DNA from: Hyphomicrobiales bacterium
GTDB lineage: Bacteria > Pseudomonadota > Alphaproteobacteria > Rhizobiales > Rhizobiaceae
Assembly: GCA_900467685.1 (NCBI GenBank)
Contig: UBQX01000002.1
Coordinates: 62,001 to 126,000, forward strand
DNA length: 64,000 bases
Direction: 5' to 3'
Program-made: the position numbers and the translations under genes
The notes under the pieces: generated by a model
Told to the model about the DNA's origin: nothing
Database searches by the model: none
Seen by the model: the letters and a program-made list of their open reading frames with translations, nothing else
Part shown: positions 1 to 8,397 of the stretch, piece by piece
Position numbering within the stretch: position 1 is the stretch's first letter
Layout: the number at the start of each line of letters is the position of its first letter

Positions 1-118
1 AGAAGCTTGCGAACGCTATACCCTGACCGTGGAAGAATTCCTGTCCTGGCAGTCCTCGATCAATGATCATGGTCTGGCCGGCCTGCGCACCACGCGCATC
101 CAGCAATATCGTCACTGA
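1..118 (+). CDS. sciP: C-terminal end of SciP, DUF1153-family CtrA inhibitor (5' truncated by window)
   Basis: Only the last 38 codons are present, in the frame beginning at base 2 and ending with TGA at 116-118. The peptide has the helix-turn-helix end typical of DUF1153 proteins: EACERYTLTVEEF, then SWQSSINDHGLAGLRTTR. In Caulobacter SciP binds CtrA or nearby DNA and blocks CtrA-dependent transcription during G1; the rhizobial homologue is an almost invariant protein of about 90 residues. The same window carries chpT and ctrA, so three parts of one circuit lie within 42 kb. The start and upstream control region are outside the window. A strong hairpin follows directly. Confidence 0.85.
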   Translation, partial: EACERYTLTVEEFLSWQSSINDHGLAGLRTTRIQQYRH

Positions 119-139
119 CCGTTCCCGTCCTTGACCAAA

Positions 140-179
140 CGAAAACCGCCGCAACGCCAAGGTGTTGCGGCGGTTTTCG
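140..179 (+). terminator. Rho-independent terminator after sciP
   Basis: A 16-base perfect inverted repeat (arms 140-155 and 164-179; core AAAACCGCCGCAAC with GTTGCGGCGGTTTT) has a short loop, and the second arm ends in a T run. It lies between the sciP stop and the convergent EamA gene. The A-rich first arm gives a T run on the minus strand too, so it may serve both genes. Confidence 0.85.
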
Positions 180-197
180 TTTGTCGCGCATGCAGTC

Positions 198-1100
198 TCA
201 GGCGGCGAACCGGTTCCGCTCGGCAATGACAATGCCGCCCAGAACCAGGACCAGCGAAACGATGTGATAGACATGCAGCGGCTCACCGATCAGGCCGATC
301 GACAACAGCATGCCGAAGATCGGGACGAGATTGATGAAGAGGCCGGCCCGGTTCGAGCCGATGATCTCCACCCCACGCACGAAAAGTATCTGCGCGAAGA
401 GCGAGGGGAAGATGGCAATGAAGGCGACTACGCCCCAGCCATAGGCATCGGGGAACTGCCCTGCCCCGCTGCGCCATTCATAGAGGCCGAGCGGCAGTGC
501 TGCCACCATCGCGCCCGCCGCCGTCGCCGCCATCATGCTTTTCCAGTGCAGTTCCGGCTTGAAGCGCAGACCGACCGTATAGGCCGCGTAGACAAGAACG
601 GCGAAGAGCATCAGCAGATCGCCGAAATTCAGGTCCAGCCCGAGCAGCGTCCCCAGATCGCCGTTCGCCGCCGTGAGCGCAATGCCTGCAAGCGTGAGCA
701 TGAAGCCCACGACCTGACCGCCGGTCACCCGCATGCGGAAGATCAGGAAGTTGGCAACGAAGATGACGAAGGGCATTCCAGCCTGCTCGATCACGGCATT
801 GATCGCGCTCGTGTAATGCAGAGCGGTATAGAGCAGCACGTTGAAGCCGGTAAAACCGGTGGCGCCCATCAGGAAGAGGTAGAGGCTGTTCTTGCGGATC
901 ACCGGCCAGTCCCTGCGGATCTGCGGCACGGAAACGGCGACGATCAGCGCCAGCGCGATCATCCAACGCAGGAGCGTCATTATGAATGGACTTGCATGGC
1001 CGACGGCCATCTTGCCCGCCACGGCATTGCCGCCCCAGATCAGGGCCGTCGTCAGCAGGAAGAGATAAGCCTTGCCCGTCGCGGGCTTCAGATCGGTCAT
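198..1100 (-). CDS. EamA/DMT-family membrane transporter (RhaT/YdcZ-like exporter)
   Basis: The protein has 300 residues and two EamA repeats with about ten hydrophobic segments. The first opens with a transmembrane stretch containing LIWGGNAVAGK, typical of the drug/metabolite transporter superfamily; the second repeat ends in a hydrophobic helix followed by AERNRF. I chose the ATG at 1100 (MTDLKP) because GCAAGGAATC lies just upstream; the frame stays open 28 codons further, but that part is basic and not membrane-like. Substrate cannot be read from sequence; relatives export amino acids, purine metabolites or drugs. It is divergent from purA and convergent with sciP. It probably acts in the inner membrane. 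Confidence 0.85.
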   Translation of the reverse strand: MTDLKPATGKAYLFLLTTALIWGGNAVAGKMAVGHASPFIMTLLRWMIALALIVAVSVPQIRRDWPVIRKNSLYLFLMGATGFTGFNVLLYTALHYTSAINAVIEQAGMPFVIFVANFLIFRMRVTGGQVVGFMLTLAGIALTAANGDLGTLLGLDLNFGDLLMLFAVLVYAAYTVGLRFKPELHWKSMMAATAAGAMVAALPLGLYEWRSGAGQFPDAYGWGVVAFIAIFPSLFAQILFVRGVEIIGSNRAGLFINLVPIFGMLLSIGLIGEPLHVYHIVSLVLVLGGIVIAERNRFAA

Positions 1101-1212
1101 GATTCCTTGCTTTGATTGTGTATGTTGGCCGATGATTACCGAAGATGTGCGTTTTAGCCGCGCCTTTGCCGCATTGTCACGCAAAAAGCCTTGATGGATT
1201 GATCATTTCGGG

Positions 1213-1232
1213 GTCGATTTTAAGAGATCGAC
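1213..1232. promoter_or_regulatory. Palindrome in the EamA/purA divergent promoter region
   Basis: GTCGAT (1213-1218) and ATCGAC (1227-1232) form a perfect inverted repeat around an 8-base A/T-rich centre, followed by TATAGA, which resembles a -10 element for purA. It lies about 70 bp before purA and 113 bp before the EamA start. This fits an operator shared by the two genes, but no cognate regulator can be named. Confidence 0.3.
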
Positions 1233-1302
1233 ACAGTATAGATGCGCGGGTTTGGGCAAGACGCGGGCCCTGCATCGCGTACGAGTATAGGATTGAGTGA
1301 AG

Positions 1303-2601
1303 ATGACGAATGTGGTGGTCGTAGGGTCGCAATGGGGCGATGAAGGCAAGGGCAAGATTGTCGACTGGCTTTCCGAGCGCGCCGATGTGGTCGTGCGTTA
1401 CCAGGGCGGGCACAATGCCGGCCACACGCTCGTCATCGATGGTGTCAGCTACAAGCTCTCGCTTCTGCCCTCCGGCGTCGTGCGCCCCGGCAAGATGGCT
1501 GTCATCGGCAACGGCGTCGTCGTCGACCCGCATGCGCTGATCGCCGAAATCGGCCGCCTCGAGGCGCAGGGCGTCAAGGTCACGACCGAAAACCTCAAGA
1601 TCGCCGACAACGCCACGCTCATTCTTTCGCTCCACCGTGAGCTGGACGGCATGCGCGAAGACGCCGCCTCCAATTCCGGCACAAAGATCGGCACGACCCG
1701 CCGCGGCATTGGCCCGGCCTATGAGGACAAGGTCGGCCGCCGCGCCATCCGCGTCATGGATCTTGCCAACACCGAAGCGCTCGCCGCAAAGGTCAGCCGC
1801 ATTCTGGATCACCACAATGCTCTTCGCCGCGGGTTTGGTGCAGAAGAAGTCACCCATGAAACGATCATGAAGGAACTGACGGACGTCGCCGATCGCGTCC
1901 TGCCCTTCATGGATACGGTGTGGAGCTATCTCGACAAGGAACGCCGCCGCGGTGCGCGCATCCTGTTCGAAGGCGCTCAGGGCTCGCTGCTCGACATCGA
2001 CCACGGCACCTACCCCTTCGTCACCTCGTCCAACACGGTCGCGGGCCAGGCTGCCGCCGGCTCCGGCATGGGCCCGGGCGCGCTCGGCTACATCCTCGGC
2101 ATCACCAAGGCCTACACGACCCGCGTCGGCGAAGGCCCCTTCCCGACCGAACTGACCGATGAAGTCGGCCAGTTCCTCGGCGAGCGCGGCCATGAGTTCG
2201 GTACGGTCACGGGCCGCAAGCGTCGTTGCGGCTGGTTCGACGCAGCGCTCGTGCGCCAGTCGGTTGCCACCAACGGCATTTCGGGCATCGCCCTCACCAA
2301 GCTCGACGTTCTGGACGGGCTCGACGAAATCAAGATTTGCGTCGGCTACAAGCTCGACGGCAAGGAACTGGAACACCTGCCGGCAAGCCAGGGCGACCAG
2401 GCCCGCGTCGAGCCGATCTATGTCACGCTCGAAGGCTGGAAGGATTCCACCGTCGGCGCGCGCAAGTGGGCAGACCTGCCGGCACAGGCGATCAAATATG
2501 TGCGCCAGGTCGAAGAACTGATCGGCGCCCCCGTGGCGCTCCTCTCCACAAGCCCGGAACGCGAAGACACGATCCTGGTGACCGACCCCTTCGAGGATTG
2601 A
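1303..2601 (+). CDS. purA: Adenylosuccinate synthetase
   Basis: PurA joins IMP and aspartate using GTP, the first committed step to AMP, in the cytoplasm. The 432-residue length is standard. Motifs seen: the GTP-binding loop QWGDEGKGK at residues 10-18 with catalytic Asp13, GGHNAGHT with catalytic His41, GTTRRGIGP, and TSSNTVAG. The start is the ATG at 1303; a GTG two codons upstream would add only two residues and is closer to the AGGA ribosome-binding sequence, so it cannot be excluded. The gene stands alone, divergent from the EamA exporter. The C-terminal ending (VTDPFED) is complete. Confidence 0.97.
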   Translation: MTNVVVVGSQWGDEGKGKIVDWLSERADVVVRYQGGHNAGHTLVIDGVSYKLSLLPSGVVRPGKMAVIGNGVVVDPHALIAEIGRLEAQGVKVTTENLKIADNATLILSLHRELDGMREDAASNSGTKIGTTRRGIGPAYEDKVGRRAIRVMDLANTEALAAKVSRILDHHNALRRGFGAEEVTHETIMKELTDVADRVLPFMDTVWSYLDKERRRGARILFEGAQGSLLDIDHGTYPFVTSSNTVAGQAAAGSGMGPGALGYILGITKAYTTRVGEGPFPTELTDEVGQFLGERGHEFGTVTGRKRRCGWFDAALVRQSVATNGISGIALTKLDVLDGLDEIKICVGYKLDGKELEHLPASQGDQARVEPIYVTLEGWKDSTVGARKWADLPAQAIKYVRQVEELIGAPVALLSTSPEREDTILVTDPFED

Positions 2602-2748
2602 GACGGGAAAAGGCGGGCGGCCGAAATGGCCGCCTCATACATTGCCAGCACTGGCGGCGGGACACCGGCGACTGGCGCATGAGGATAGGAACCTGCGCTG
2701 AAAAGCGTTAAGCAGGCAGCTTGCTGATAGAAAGGCGAGATACCTTAT

Positions 2749-4950
2749 ATGGCAGATTTCATTGCGGTCATCCGCAGAGCGGTTGATGGACTGTCGGATA
2801 ATACGCCGGAAATGCGTATCAGGGTCTATGACAGGGCCCGCTCGGCAGTCCAGCGCCAGCTGGACAACATGAAGCCGCGACCGGCCGATGACGTGATCGC
2901 GCGCCAGCTCGACAAGCTGGACGAAGCTATCGCCACGATCGAGAGCGAGTTTTCAGGTGCGCCTGCTGCCGCTGTTGCGGCGGTGCCCGAACCGGCACCG
3001 ATCGAAGAACCCGCGCCGCCGCCTTATGAACCAGAACCAGAGCCCGCGCCGGAGCCTGAACCTCAGCCCGAACCGGAGCCGGAGCCGGAACCCAAGCCCG
3101 CACCGCGCTATGTCGCGCCAGAACCCGCGCCGATGGAGCCGCCAGCGTTCCTGATGCGCGAGCCCGCACCCGTTGCCGTGGAACGCGTCGAGCCGAAACC
3201 GGAACCTGTCCCCGAGCCTGCACCCCGACCGGAGCCGACATTCGAGAGCGAGCGGCCGGCCGTTTCCGAAGAGCCGCAACCGGACGAAGCTGAAGAGCCC
3301 GACGCAACTTCCGACGACGACACCATGCCCCCGGCTGCGGAAGAGCCGGAAGCATCCTGGCAGCGTGATCGTTTCGACGAGCCGCTTGGCGAGCGCCAGC
3401 CACCGCGCCCGATCGAACTGGCCTGGGAACATCCGGCAGAGCCTGCTCGTCGCGACACGTCATTCACCAGCGACTCGCGCTTTGACTTCAATCCGTCTCC
3501 CGCCGCGCGACCAAAGGAAACCTCAACCGACCCCTGGACGCCGGTTGTCACCGATAATCCGTTCCATGAGCCGGCCCAGATATTCAACCCGGAGGCAGCC
3601 AACCAGGAACCTGCGGCGAAAAGGGACGATCCGTTCCTGTCGGAGATGCCCAAGGCGGCCACCGAGCCGAAATCCTGGTGGGATGACGTGGAAAGGTCGC
3701 CCGCGCCGCCAATGCCCTCTGCCCCGCCCTCCTCAACGTCGCGCGACACGAGCTGGGACAGTTTCGAGGCCTTCGTCGGCGAACGCTCGACAGGCAAGAC
3801 GGCAAACGACCCGAAACCGCCACGCGGCCGCGACGGCATGTCAATCGTTCAGCCGGAACCGGCACCGCCCGAAGCGGTGAAGCAAACTCCGGTTCCCGAG
3901 GAACGCGACAGCCGCGGCAAGTTTTTTGCCGGCATCCTTGCTGCGATCATCCTGCTGGGCGGCGCCGGTTACGCGGGCTGGCGTTTCAGCGACTCCATTC
4001 TCGGCCTCGTCAATGGCACATCTTCGACCGGCAGCCAGAGCGCCAGCAAGTCACAGCCGGCAACAGGTCAGCAGACGCCCGCAACGGACACGAAGCCGGG
4101 CGACGCAAGCACAACACCTGCTGCTACTCCCGCGGCGACGCCTGCAGTCACCGGGCCGCAGAAGTTCACGCAACGCCTGATGGCTGACGGTTCCGAAGTC
4201 GATAGCGGTTCGTCTGGAGAGCAGGTGGCCAGCGCCGCACAGGCTGAAGGCAAGTCCGTCGCCAACCAGAACGAGAAGCCGACGGCACAGCCTGCGTCCA
4301 CCCAGACGCCCGCGCAGCCGGCCACGACGCCAACGGGCAGCCAGCCCGATGCGGCGAGCAGCCAGCAGGCGGCACCGGTCAAGATGTTCCTCTACGAGGA
4401 GCGCCTCGGCCAGGCCTCGCCCACGGCGCTCGAGGGCACCGTGACCTGGTCGGTGAAAACCGACGATCAGGACGGACGCAAGGAGAAGATGATCCAGGGC
4501 GACATTTCTGTCCCCGGACGCAAGATGTCTGCCATCTTCACGCTGCGCAAGAACAACGACCCGACGCTGCCGGCGAGCCACATCATCGAGCTGACCTTCT
4601 CGCTGCCGAAGGAATTCGAAGGCCGCGGCATCGAGAGCGTGCTGCGCATTTCCATGAAGGACAAGGAGCAGGAACAGGGCGATCCGCTGGTCGCCGTGCC
4701 TGCCAAGATCACCGATTATTTCCACATGATCGCGCTCAACGCGTTTGCGGATGCGGTGAAAACCAACCTGAACCTTCTGAAATCGCGCGACTGGATGGAT
4801 ATCCCCGTCACCTATTCCAACGGTCGGCGTGCTCTGCTGACATTGCAGAAGGGGCCGGAGGGACAGAAGGTGTTCGACGAGGTGATCTCCAGCTGGCAGG
4901 CAAGCGGCGACAGCGCCGTCCCCATCCCTGCCACACCGCCGGCACAGTGA
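2749..4950 (+). CDS. Conserved rhizobial hypothetical protein: Glu/Pro-rich, one transmembrane segment
   Basis: The 733-residue protein has no function I can name. It has four parts. Residues 1-70 form a charged helical domain (MADFIAVIRRAVDGLSD...). About 75-390 is low complexity, with Glu-Pro/Pro-Glu repeats and acidic and basic patches. One transmembrane segment lies near 392-412 (FFAGILAAIILLGGAGYAGW). After it comes a Ser/Thr/Ala/Gln-rich linker, then a folded C-terminal domain from about 545 (VKMFLYEERLG...) that ends in PATPPAQ. The layout suggests a cytoplasmic N-terminus and a periplasmic C-terminal domain. It follows purA by about 150 bp and ends at a strong terminator. The repetitive part gives long open frames on the other strand; these are shadows. 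Confidence 0.85.
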   Translation: MADFIAVIRRAVDGLSDNTPEMRIRVYDRARSAVQRQLDNMKPRPADDVIARQLDKLDEAIATIESEFSGAPAAAVAAVPEPAPIEEPAPPPYEPEPEPAPEPEPQPEPEPEPEPKPAPRYVAPEPAPMEPPAFLMREPAPVAVERVEPKPEPVPEPAPRPEPTFESERPAVSEEPQPDEAEEPDATSDDDTMPPAAEEPEASWQRDRFDEPLGERQPPRPIELAWEHPAEPARRDTSFTSDSRFDFNPSPAARPKETSTDPWTPVVTDNPFHEPAQIFNPEAANQEPAAKRDDPFLSEMPKAATEPKSWWDDVERSPAPPMPSAPPSSTSRDTSWDSFEAFVGERSTGKTANDPKPPRGRDGMSIVQPEPAPPEAVKQTPVPEERDSRGKFFAGILAAIILLGGAGYAGWRFSDSILGLVNGTSSTGSQSASKSQPATGQQTPATDTKPGDASTTPAATPAATPAVTGPQKFTQRLMADGSEVDSGSSGEQVASAAQAEGKSVANQNEKPTAQPASTQTPAQPATTPTGSQPDAASSQQAAPVKMFLYEERLGQASPTALEGTVTWSVKTDDQDGRKEKMIQGDISVPGRKMSAIFTLRKNNDPTLPASHIIELTFSLPKEFEGRGIESVLRISMKDKEQEQGDPLVAVPAKITDYFHMIALNAFADAVKTNLNLLKSRDWMDIPVTYSNGRRALLTLQKGPEGQKVFDEVISSWQASGDSAVPIPATPPAQ

Positions 4951-4973
4951 GCCGCGGAGCAAACCGACAAGCA

Positions 4974-5008
4974 AAAAGACCGGCGGAAGATGCTCCCGCC
5001 GGTCTTTT
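4974..5008. terminator. Bidirectional terminator between the membrane protein gene and rpoH
   Basis: Arms AAAAGACCGGCGG (4974-4986) and CCGCCGGTCTTTT (4996-5008) are fully complementary. T runs follow on both strands, as expected between two convergent genes (plus-strand stop 4950, minus-strand stop 5034). Confidence 0.9.
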
Positions 5009-5033
5009 CATTTCAGAATGAACTGTGAGCCTG

Positions 5034-5936
5034 TCAGGCCTCGACAACCCGCAGCGCGGAGGCCTGTTCCAGCGCGATCTTGCGCACGGCTTCCTGCACC
5101 TTCTCGAACGCGCGAACCTCGATCTGACGAACGCGCTCGCGCGATACGTCGAACTCGGCCGACAGCTCTTCCAGCGTAACCGGATCTTCCGTCAGCCTGC
5201 GGGCTTCGAAAATACGGCGTTCGCGCTCGTTCAGAACCTTCAGTGCGCGCGACAGCATCGACTTGCGCGCATCCAGTTCGTCCTGCTCGATCAGCACGGC
5301 TTCCTGGCTGTCATGGTCGTCGGCAAGCCAATCCTGCCACTGGCCGGAATCGCCGTCGGCGGACTTGATCGGCGCGTTCAGCGAGGCATCGCCGGAGAGG
5401 CGACGGTTCATTGAGATGACATCTTCTTCCGGCACGCCAAGCTTGGTGGCGATTTCCGTCACCTGTTCGGGCTTCAGGTCACCCTCTTCGATCGCCTGCA
5501 GGCGGCCCTTGAGGCGGCGCAGGTTGAAGAATAGACGCTTCTGGTTGGCTGTCGTGCCCATCTTCACCAGCGACCACGAGCGCAGGATATATTCCTGGAT
5601 CGAGGCCTTGATCCACCACATGGCGTAGGTGGCCAGACGGAAACCCTTTTCAGGGTCGAACTTCTTGACGGCCTGCATGAGACCGACATTGCCCTCGGAA
5701 ATGACTTCGCCGATCGGCAGGCCGTAGCCGCGATAGCCCATCGCAATCTTCGCCACGAGGCGCAGATGGCTGGTCACGAGCTGATGGGCGGCCTTGCGGT
5801 CGTCATGTTCCTGATAGCGCTTGGCAAGCATGTATTCCTGCTGGGGCTCCAGCATGGGAAACTTGCGAACTTCGTCGAGATAACGATTGAGACCGCCTTC
5901 TCCGGCGGCAATGGACGGCAATGATGTACGGGCCAT
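5034..5936 (-). CDS. rpoH: RNA polymerase heat-shock sigma factor RpoH (sigma-32)
   Basis: This 300-residue group 3 sigma factor directs RNA polymerase to heat-shock promoters. Seen: region 2 with the core-binding and -10 recognition segment around residues 80-125 (EGNVGLMQAVKKFDPEKGFR, then YAMWWIKASI); the RpoH box QKRLFFNLR at 132-140, which marks this subfamily; and the region 4.2 helix-turn-helix at about 254-276 (TLEELSAEFDVSRERVRQIE). Rhizobia often carry two rpoH genes; this one, beside rluD, looks like the main RpoH1 type. A heat-shock-type promoter precedes it, suggesting autoregulation. The start has a good upstream GAGAGGGGTG sequence. Confidence 0.97.
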   Translation of the reverse strand: MARTSLPSIAAGEGGLNRYLDEVRKFPMLEPQQEYMLAKRYQEHDDRKAAHQLVTSHLRLVAKIAMGYRGYGLPIGEVISEGNVGLMQAVKKFDPEKGFRLATYAMWWIKASIQEYILRSWSLVKMGTTANQKRLFFNLRRLKGRLQAIEEGDLKPEQVTEIATKLGVPEEDVISMNRRLSGDASLNAPIKSADGDSGQWQDWLADDHDSQEAVLIEQDELDARKSMLSRALKVLNERERRIFEARRLTEDPVTLEELSAEFDVSRERVRQIEVRAFEKVQEAVRKIALEQASALRVVEA

Positions 5937-6027
5937 AAAGCACCCCTCTCTTTTAAGGTTCGGCTTCCCTCAGGCAAGCCGTCTCGGCAAGCAGTCCTTC
6001 TCCCGAGGCCCCACTTCCGGATGTGAA

Positions 6028-6059
6028 AACAAATAAGTCTGGAATGAGACAGTTTCAAG
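6028..6059 (-). promoter_or_regulatory. Putative RpoH-type heat-shock promoter of rpoH
   Basis: On the minus strand CTTG (6059-6056) is followed after 18 bases by CTTATTTGTT (6037-6028). This matches CTTG-N17/18-CYTATNTNNG, the heat-shock promoter pattern described for alphaproteobacteria, except at the final G. It lies about 90 bp before the rpoH start. The same pattern with the same spacing occurs before ftsH. Confidence 0.5.
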
Positions 6060-6109
6060 GATCGGCAAATTACAGTTTCGTAACGCGCAACCGATCCCCC
6101 AGTTCCATC

Positions 6110-7135
6110 CTATTCTGCCGCCTGCAGCGCCTCGATGACGGATTGCATGTCGTCGGGGATCGGCGCTTCGAAATGCATGGTTTCGCCGGTCGAGGGATGC
6201 TCGAATTGCAGCAGGTAGGCGTGCAGGGCCTGGCGATGGAAACCGTTCACGGCAGCGCGTGCAGCATCTGGCAGGCGATTTGCCTTGGTCTTGAAGGCCG
6301 CTCCATATTCCGGATCGCCGATCAGCGGATGGCCGAGATGGGCCATGTGCACGCGAATCTGGTGCGTGCGCCCCGTCTCCAGCCGGCATTCGACGAGGCA
6401 GGCTTGCGCCGTCGCGTCCGGCCTTTCCAGAAACCGCTCAACCACCTCGTAATGCGTGATCGCCTCGCGGGCGTCGTCACTGGTTTCGCGCTTCACGGCC
6501 CGCTTGGTCCGATCCCCCGCCCTACCGAGCGGCGCATCGATCGTGCCCTTGAGATTGCGCGGCCGGCCCCAGACGAGCGCCAGATAGGCGCGCTCCAGCG
6601 GCCCGGTGCGACCGTGATCGGCGAATTGCGCGGAGAGATGCCGATGCGCGTTATCGTTCTTGGCAGCCACCATGACGCCGCTCGTCTCCTTGTCGAGACG
6701 ATGCACGACGCCGGGCCGCTTGACGCCACCGATGCCGGACAGGCTTGCCCCGCAGTGATGGATCAGCGCATTGACGAGCGTTCCCGTCCAGTTGCCGGCG
6801 CCCGGATGCACGACGAGGCCGGCAGGCTTCGAAATGACGATCAGGTCGTCGTCCTCATAAAGAACCTCAAGCGGAATATCCTCGCCCTGCGGCTCCGGAT
6901 CTTCCGGGTCCGGCATGTCGATGACGACCTCGTCTCCCGGACGGATCTTCTTCTTCGGTTCCGTGACCACCGTACCGTTGATGGAAACCGCCCCGCCCTC
7001 GATCAGCGCCTTGGCACGGCTGCGCGAAATCTCTCCGTCCAGTGCGCCGCTCAGCCAGCTATCGAGGCGACCGGATGCCGCATCATCGACTTCAAGGACT
7101 TTCCTATTCGCCGAAGCTTGTTTATGGACGGTCAT
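6110..7135 (-). CDS. rluD: RluA-family 23S rRNA pseudouridine synthase (RluD-like)
   Basis: The 341-residue enzyme has an N-terminal S4 RNA-binding domain (about 20-75, with SRSRAKALIEGGAVSING) and a pseudouridine synthase domain. The catalytic motif HRLDKETSG lies at 145-153, with nucleophile Asp148. RluD in E. coli modifies helix 69 of 23S rRNA (positions 1911, 1915 and 1917); target identity here is by family only. The gene has the same orientation as rpoH, separated by about 170 bp, and is divergent from the small membrane protein gene at 7168. The sequence is complete, and the ATG at 7135 is the first good start. Confidence 0.93.
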   Translation of the reverse strand: MTVHKQASANRKVLEVDDAASGRLDSWLSGALDGEISRSRAKALIEGGAVSINGTVVTEPKKKIRPGDEVVIDMPDPEDPEPQGEDIPLEVLYEDDDLIVISKPAGLVVHPGAGNWTGTLVNALIHHCGASLSGIGGVKRPGVVHRLDKETSGVMVAAKNDNAHRHLSAQFADHGRTGPLERAYLALVWGRPRNLKGTIDAPLGRAGDRTKRAVKRETSDDAREAITHYEVVERFLERPDATAQACLVECRLETGRTHQIRVHMAHLGHPLIGDPEYGAAFKTKANRLPDAARAAVNGFHRQALHAYLLQFEHPSTGETMHFEAPIPDDMQSVIEALQAAE

Positions 7136-7167
7136 GACATTCCCGTGAACAAGGGCCTGAAACAGAC

Positions 7168-7551
7168 ATGAGCAAGATCGATCACGACGAACAGGACGAA
7201 AAGCCGCTTGACCCGGTGCTCGAAAGAGTGCGCCGCAAGATGATCCGCCTGCAGCTCGTCTCGGCCGGGGTCATGGTTGTCGCCCTTATGGCTGTCCTGA
7301 TCGCCATTGTCTATAAGGGACACCGCGCAAACGAGGCGGCCCGCGGACCCGCGATCACCGAGGACGTGCCGAACGAAGGCTCGACCATGGTCAAGGCAGC
7401 ACTGCCCGATGGATTCAAGGTCAATGCGACCCAGCTTTCCGGCGACCGCATCCTCTTCGACGGCATCGACAAGGATGGCAAGCGCAAGATGCTGGTGTTC
7501 AACCTGCGCCGCGGCCGCATCGACGCCGAAATTGCGGTCAGCCTGCCTTGA
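7168..7551 (+). CDS. Small inner-membrane protein (DUF6476-like)
   Basis: A 127-residue protein with one transmembrane segment at about 30-50 (LVSAGVMVVALMAVLIAIVY), a charged N-terminus and a small C-terminal domain with LPDGFKVNATQLSGDRILFD and NLRRGRI. It resembles a widespread alphaproteobacterial family of unknown function; I recognise the family but not a role. Its stop overlaps the start of the downstream RNA methyltransferase by four bases (TTGA), so the two are translationally coupled. It is divergent from rluD with only 32 bp between starts. Confidence 0.85.
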   Translation: MSKIDHDEQDEKPLDPVLERVRRKMIRLQLVSAGVMVVALMAVLIAIVYKGHRANEAARGPAITEDVPNEGSTMVKAALPDGFKVNATQLSGDRILFDGIDKDGKRKMLVFNLRRGRIDAEIAVSLP

Positions 7552-8390
7552 GCGACCAGCGCCCGCTGCCGATCCGGATCGACGACGCTGGCGATCCGGC
7601 TGTCGCCGAGTTCCGCGATATCCGCGAGCGCGACCTCGTCGGCAGAACCGGGCGCTTCATTGCCGAAGGCACGGTCGTTCTCAACATGCTCGCCGCGGCA
7701 CACGGCCAGCAGAACGGGTTTCGGGCCGAGAAGATCCTCGTGCTGGAAAACCGCCTTGCCGGGATAGAGGATACGCTCAATCGCTTTCCGGCAGACGTTC
7801 CGGTCTACATGGCCTCGTCGGCCGTGATCGACACGATTGCGGGCTTTCATCTTCATCGTGGCGTTCTGGCGCTTGGTCGCAAGCCTGAACCCGTATCTCT
7901 GGACGAGGCCTTGGCACGATTGCCCGATCGGGCTCTGGTGACCGTCCTCGCCGGCATTTCCAACCACGACAATGCCGGTGCAATCTTCCGCAACAGCGCT
8001 GCCTTCGGCGCAAGCCTCGTGATCCTTGATGAAACGAGCTGCGACCCGCTCTACCGAAAGGCGATCCGCGTATCCGTCGGCTCCGTGCTGACCGTGCCCT
8101 TTCACAGGGGCGGCAGTATCGACGATATCCTGATGAAGCTGGACGAAGCGGGCTTTGCCGTATGGGGCCTTTCACCCGCCGGCAAAACACCGTTGCGCGC
8201 CCTGCCCGCCGGCAATCGCACCGCACTGCTTCTTGGAACGGAAGGGGAAGGCCTGCCGCCCGCGCTGATGGCGCGGATCAACACGGCGCGCATCGCCCAG
8301 ATGCCGGGCCTAGATAGCCTCAACGTCGCAACCGCAGCAGCTTTGTCTTTGCATGAGATGGCCCATCGCATGAGCCTGCTGCCGGAATAA
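7548..8390 (+). CDS. TrmH/SpoU-family RNA 2'-O-methyltransferase
   Basis: A 280-residue SPOUT-fold methyltransferase. Seen: an N-terminal RNA-binding domain (FRDIRERDLVGRTGRFIAEG), motif 1 near GISNHDNAGAIFRNSAAFGA, and the C-terminal knot motifs LLLGTEGEGLP and IPQM-like IAQMPGLDSLNVATAAAL. These proteins methylate ribose in tRNA or rRNA using S-adenosylmethionine; the exact site cannot be told. The start is TTG at 7548, overlapping the previous stop. With rluD next door this is a small RNA-modification neighbourhood. Confidence 0.9.
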   Translation: MSDQRPLPIRIDDAGDPAVAEFRDIRERDLVGRTGRFIAEGTVVLNMLAAAHGQQNGFRAEKILVLENRLAGIEDTLNRFPADVPVYMASSAVIDTIAGFHLHRGVLALGRKPEPVSLDEALARLPDRALVTVLAGISNHDNAGAIFRNSAAFGASLVILDETSCDPLYRKAIRVSVGSVLTVPFHRGGSIDDILMKLDEAGFAVWGLSPAGKTPLRALPAGNRTALLLGTEGEGLPPALMARINTARIAQMPGLDSLNVATAAALSLHEMAHRMSLLPE

Positions 8391-8397
8391 AGGGCGC

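Noticed and set aside
162-1115. 317-codon plus-strand open frame over the EamA gene
   Set aside because: Antisense to a clear transporter; composition rich in Arg, His, Glu and Gln, with no domain and no ribosome-binding site.
1177-2376. 399-codon minus-strand frame opposite purA
   Set aside because: Shadow of a GC-rich gene; purA has all its family motifs in the plus strand.
2611-2634. Hairpin after purA as a terminator
   Set aside because: A GC-rich inverted repeat is present but no T run follows, so it is not listed as a terminator.
3001-3250. Tandem repeats of the 733-residue protein as a CRISPR or DNA repeat array
   Set aside because: The repetition is codon-level Glu-Pro/Pro-Glu coding with variable units and no spacers; it is protein low complexity.
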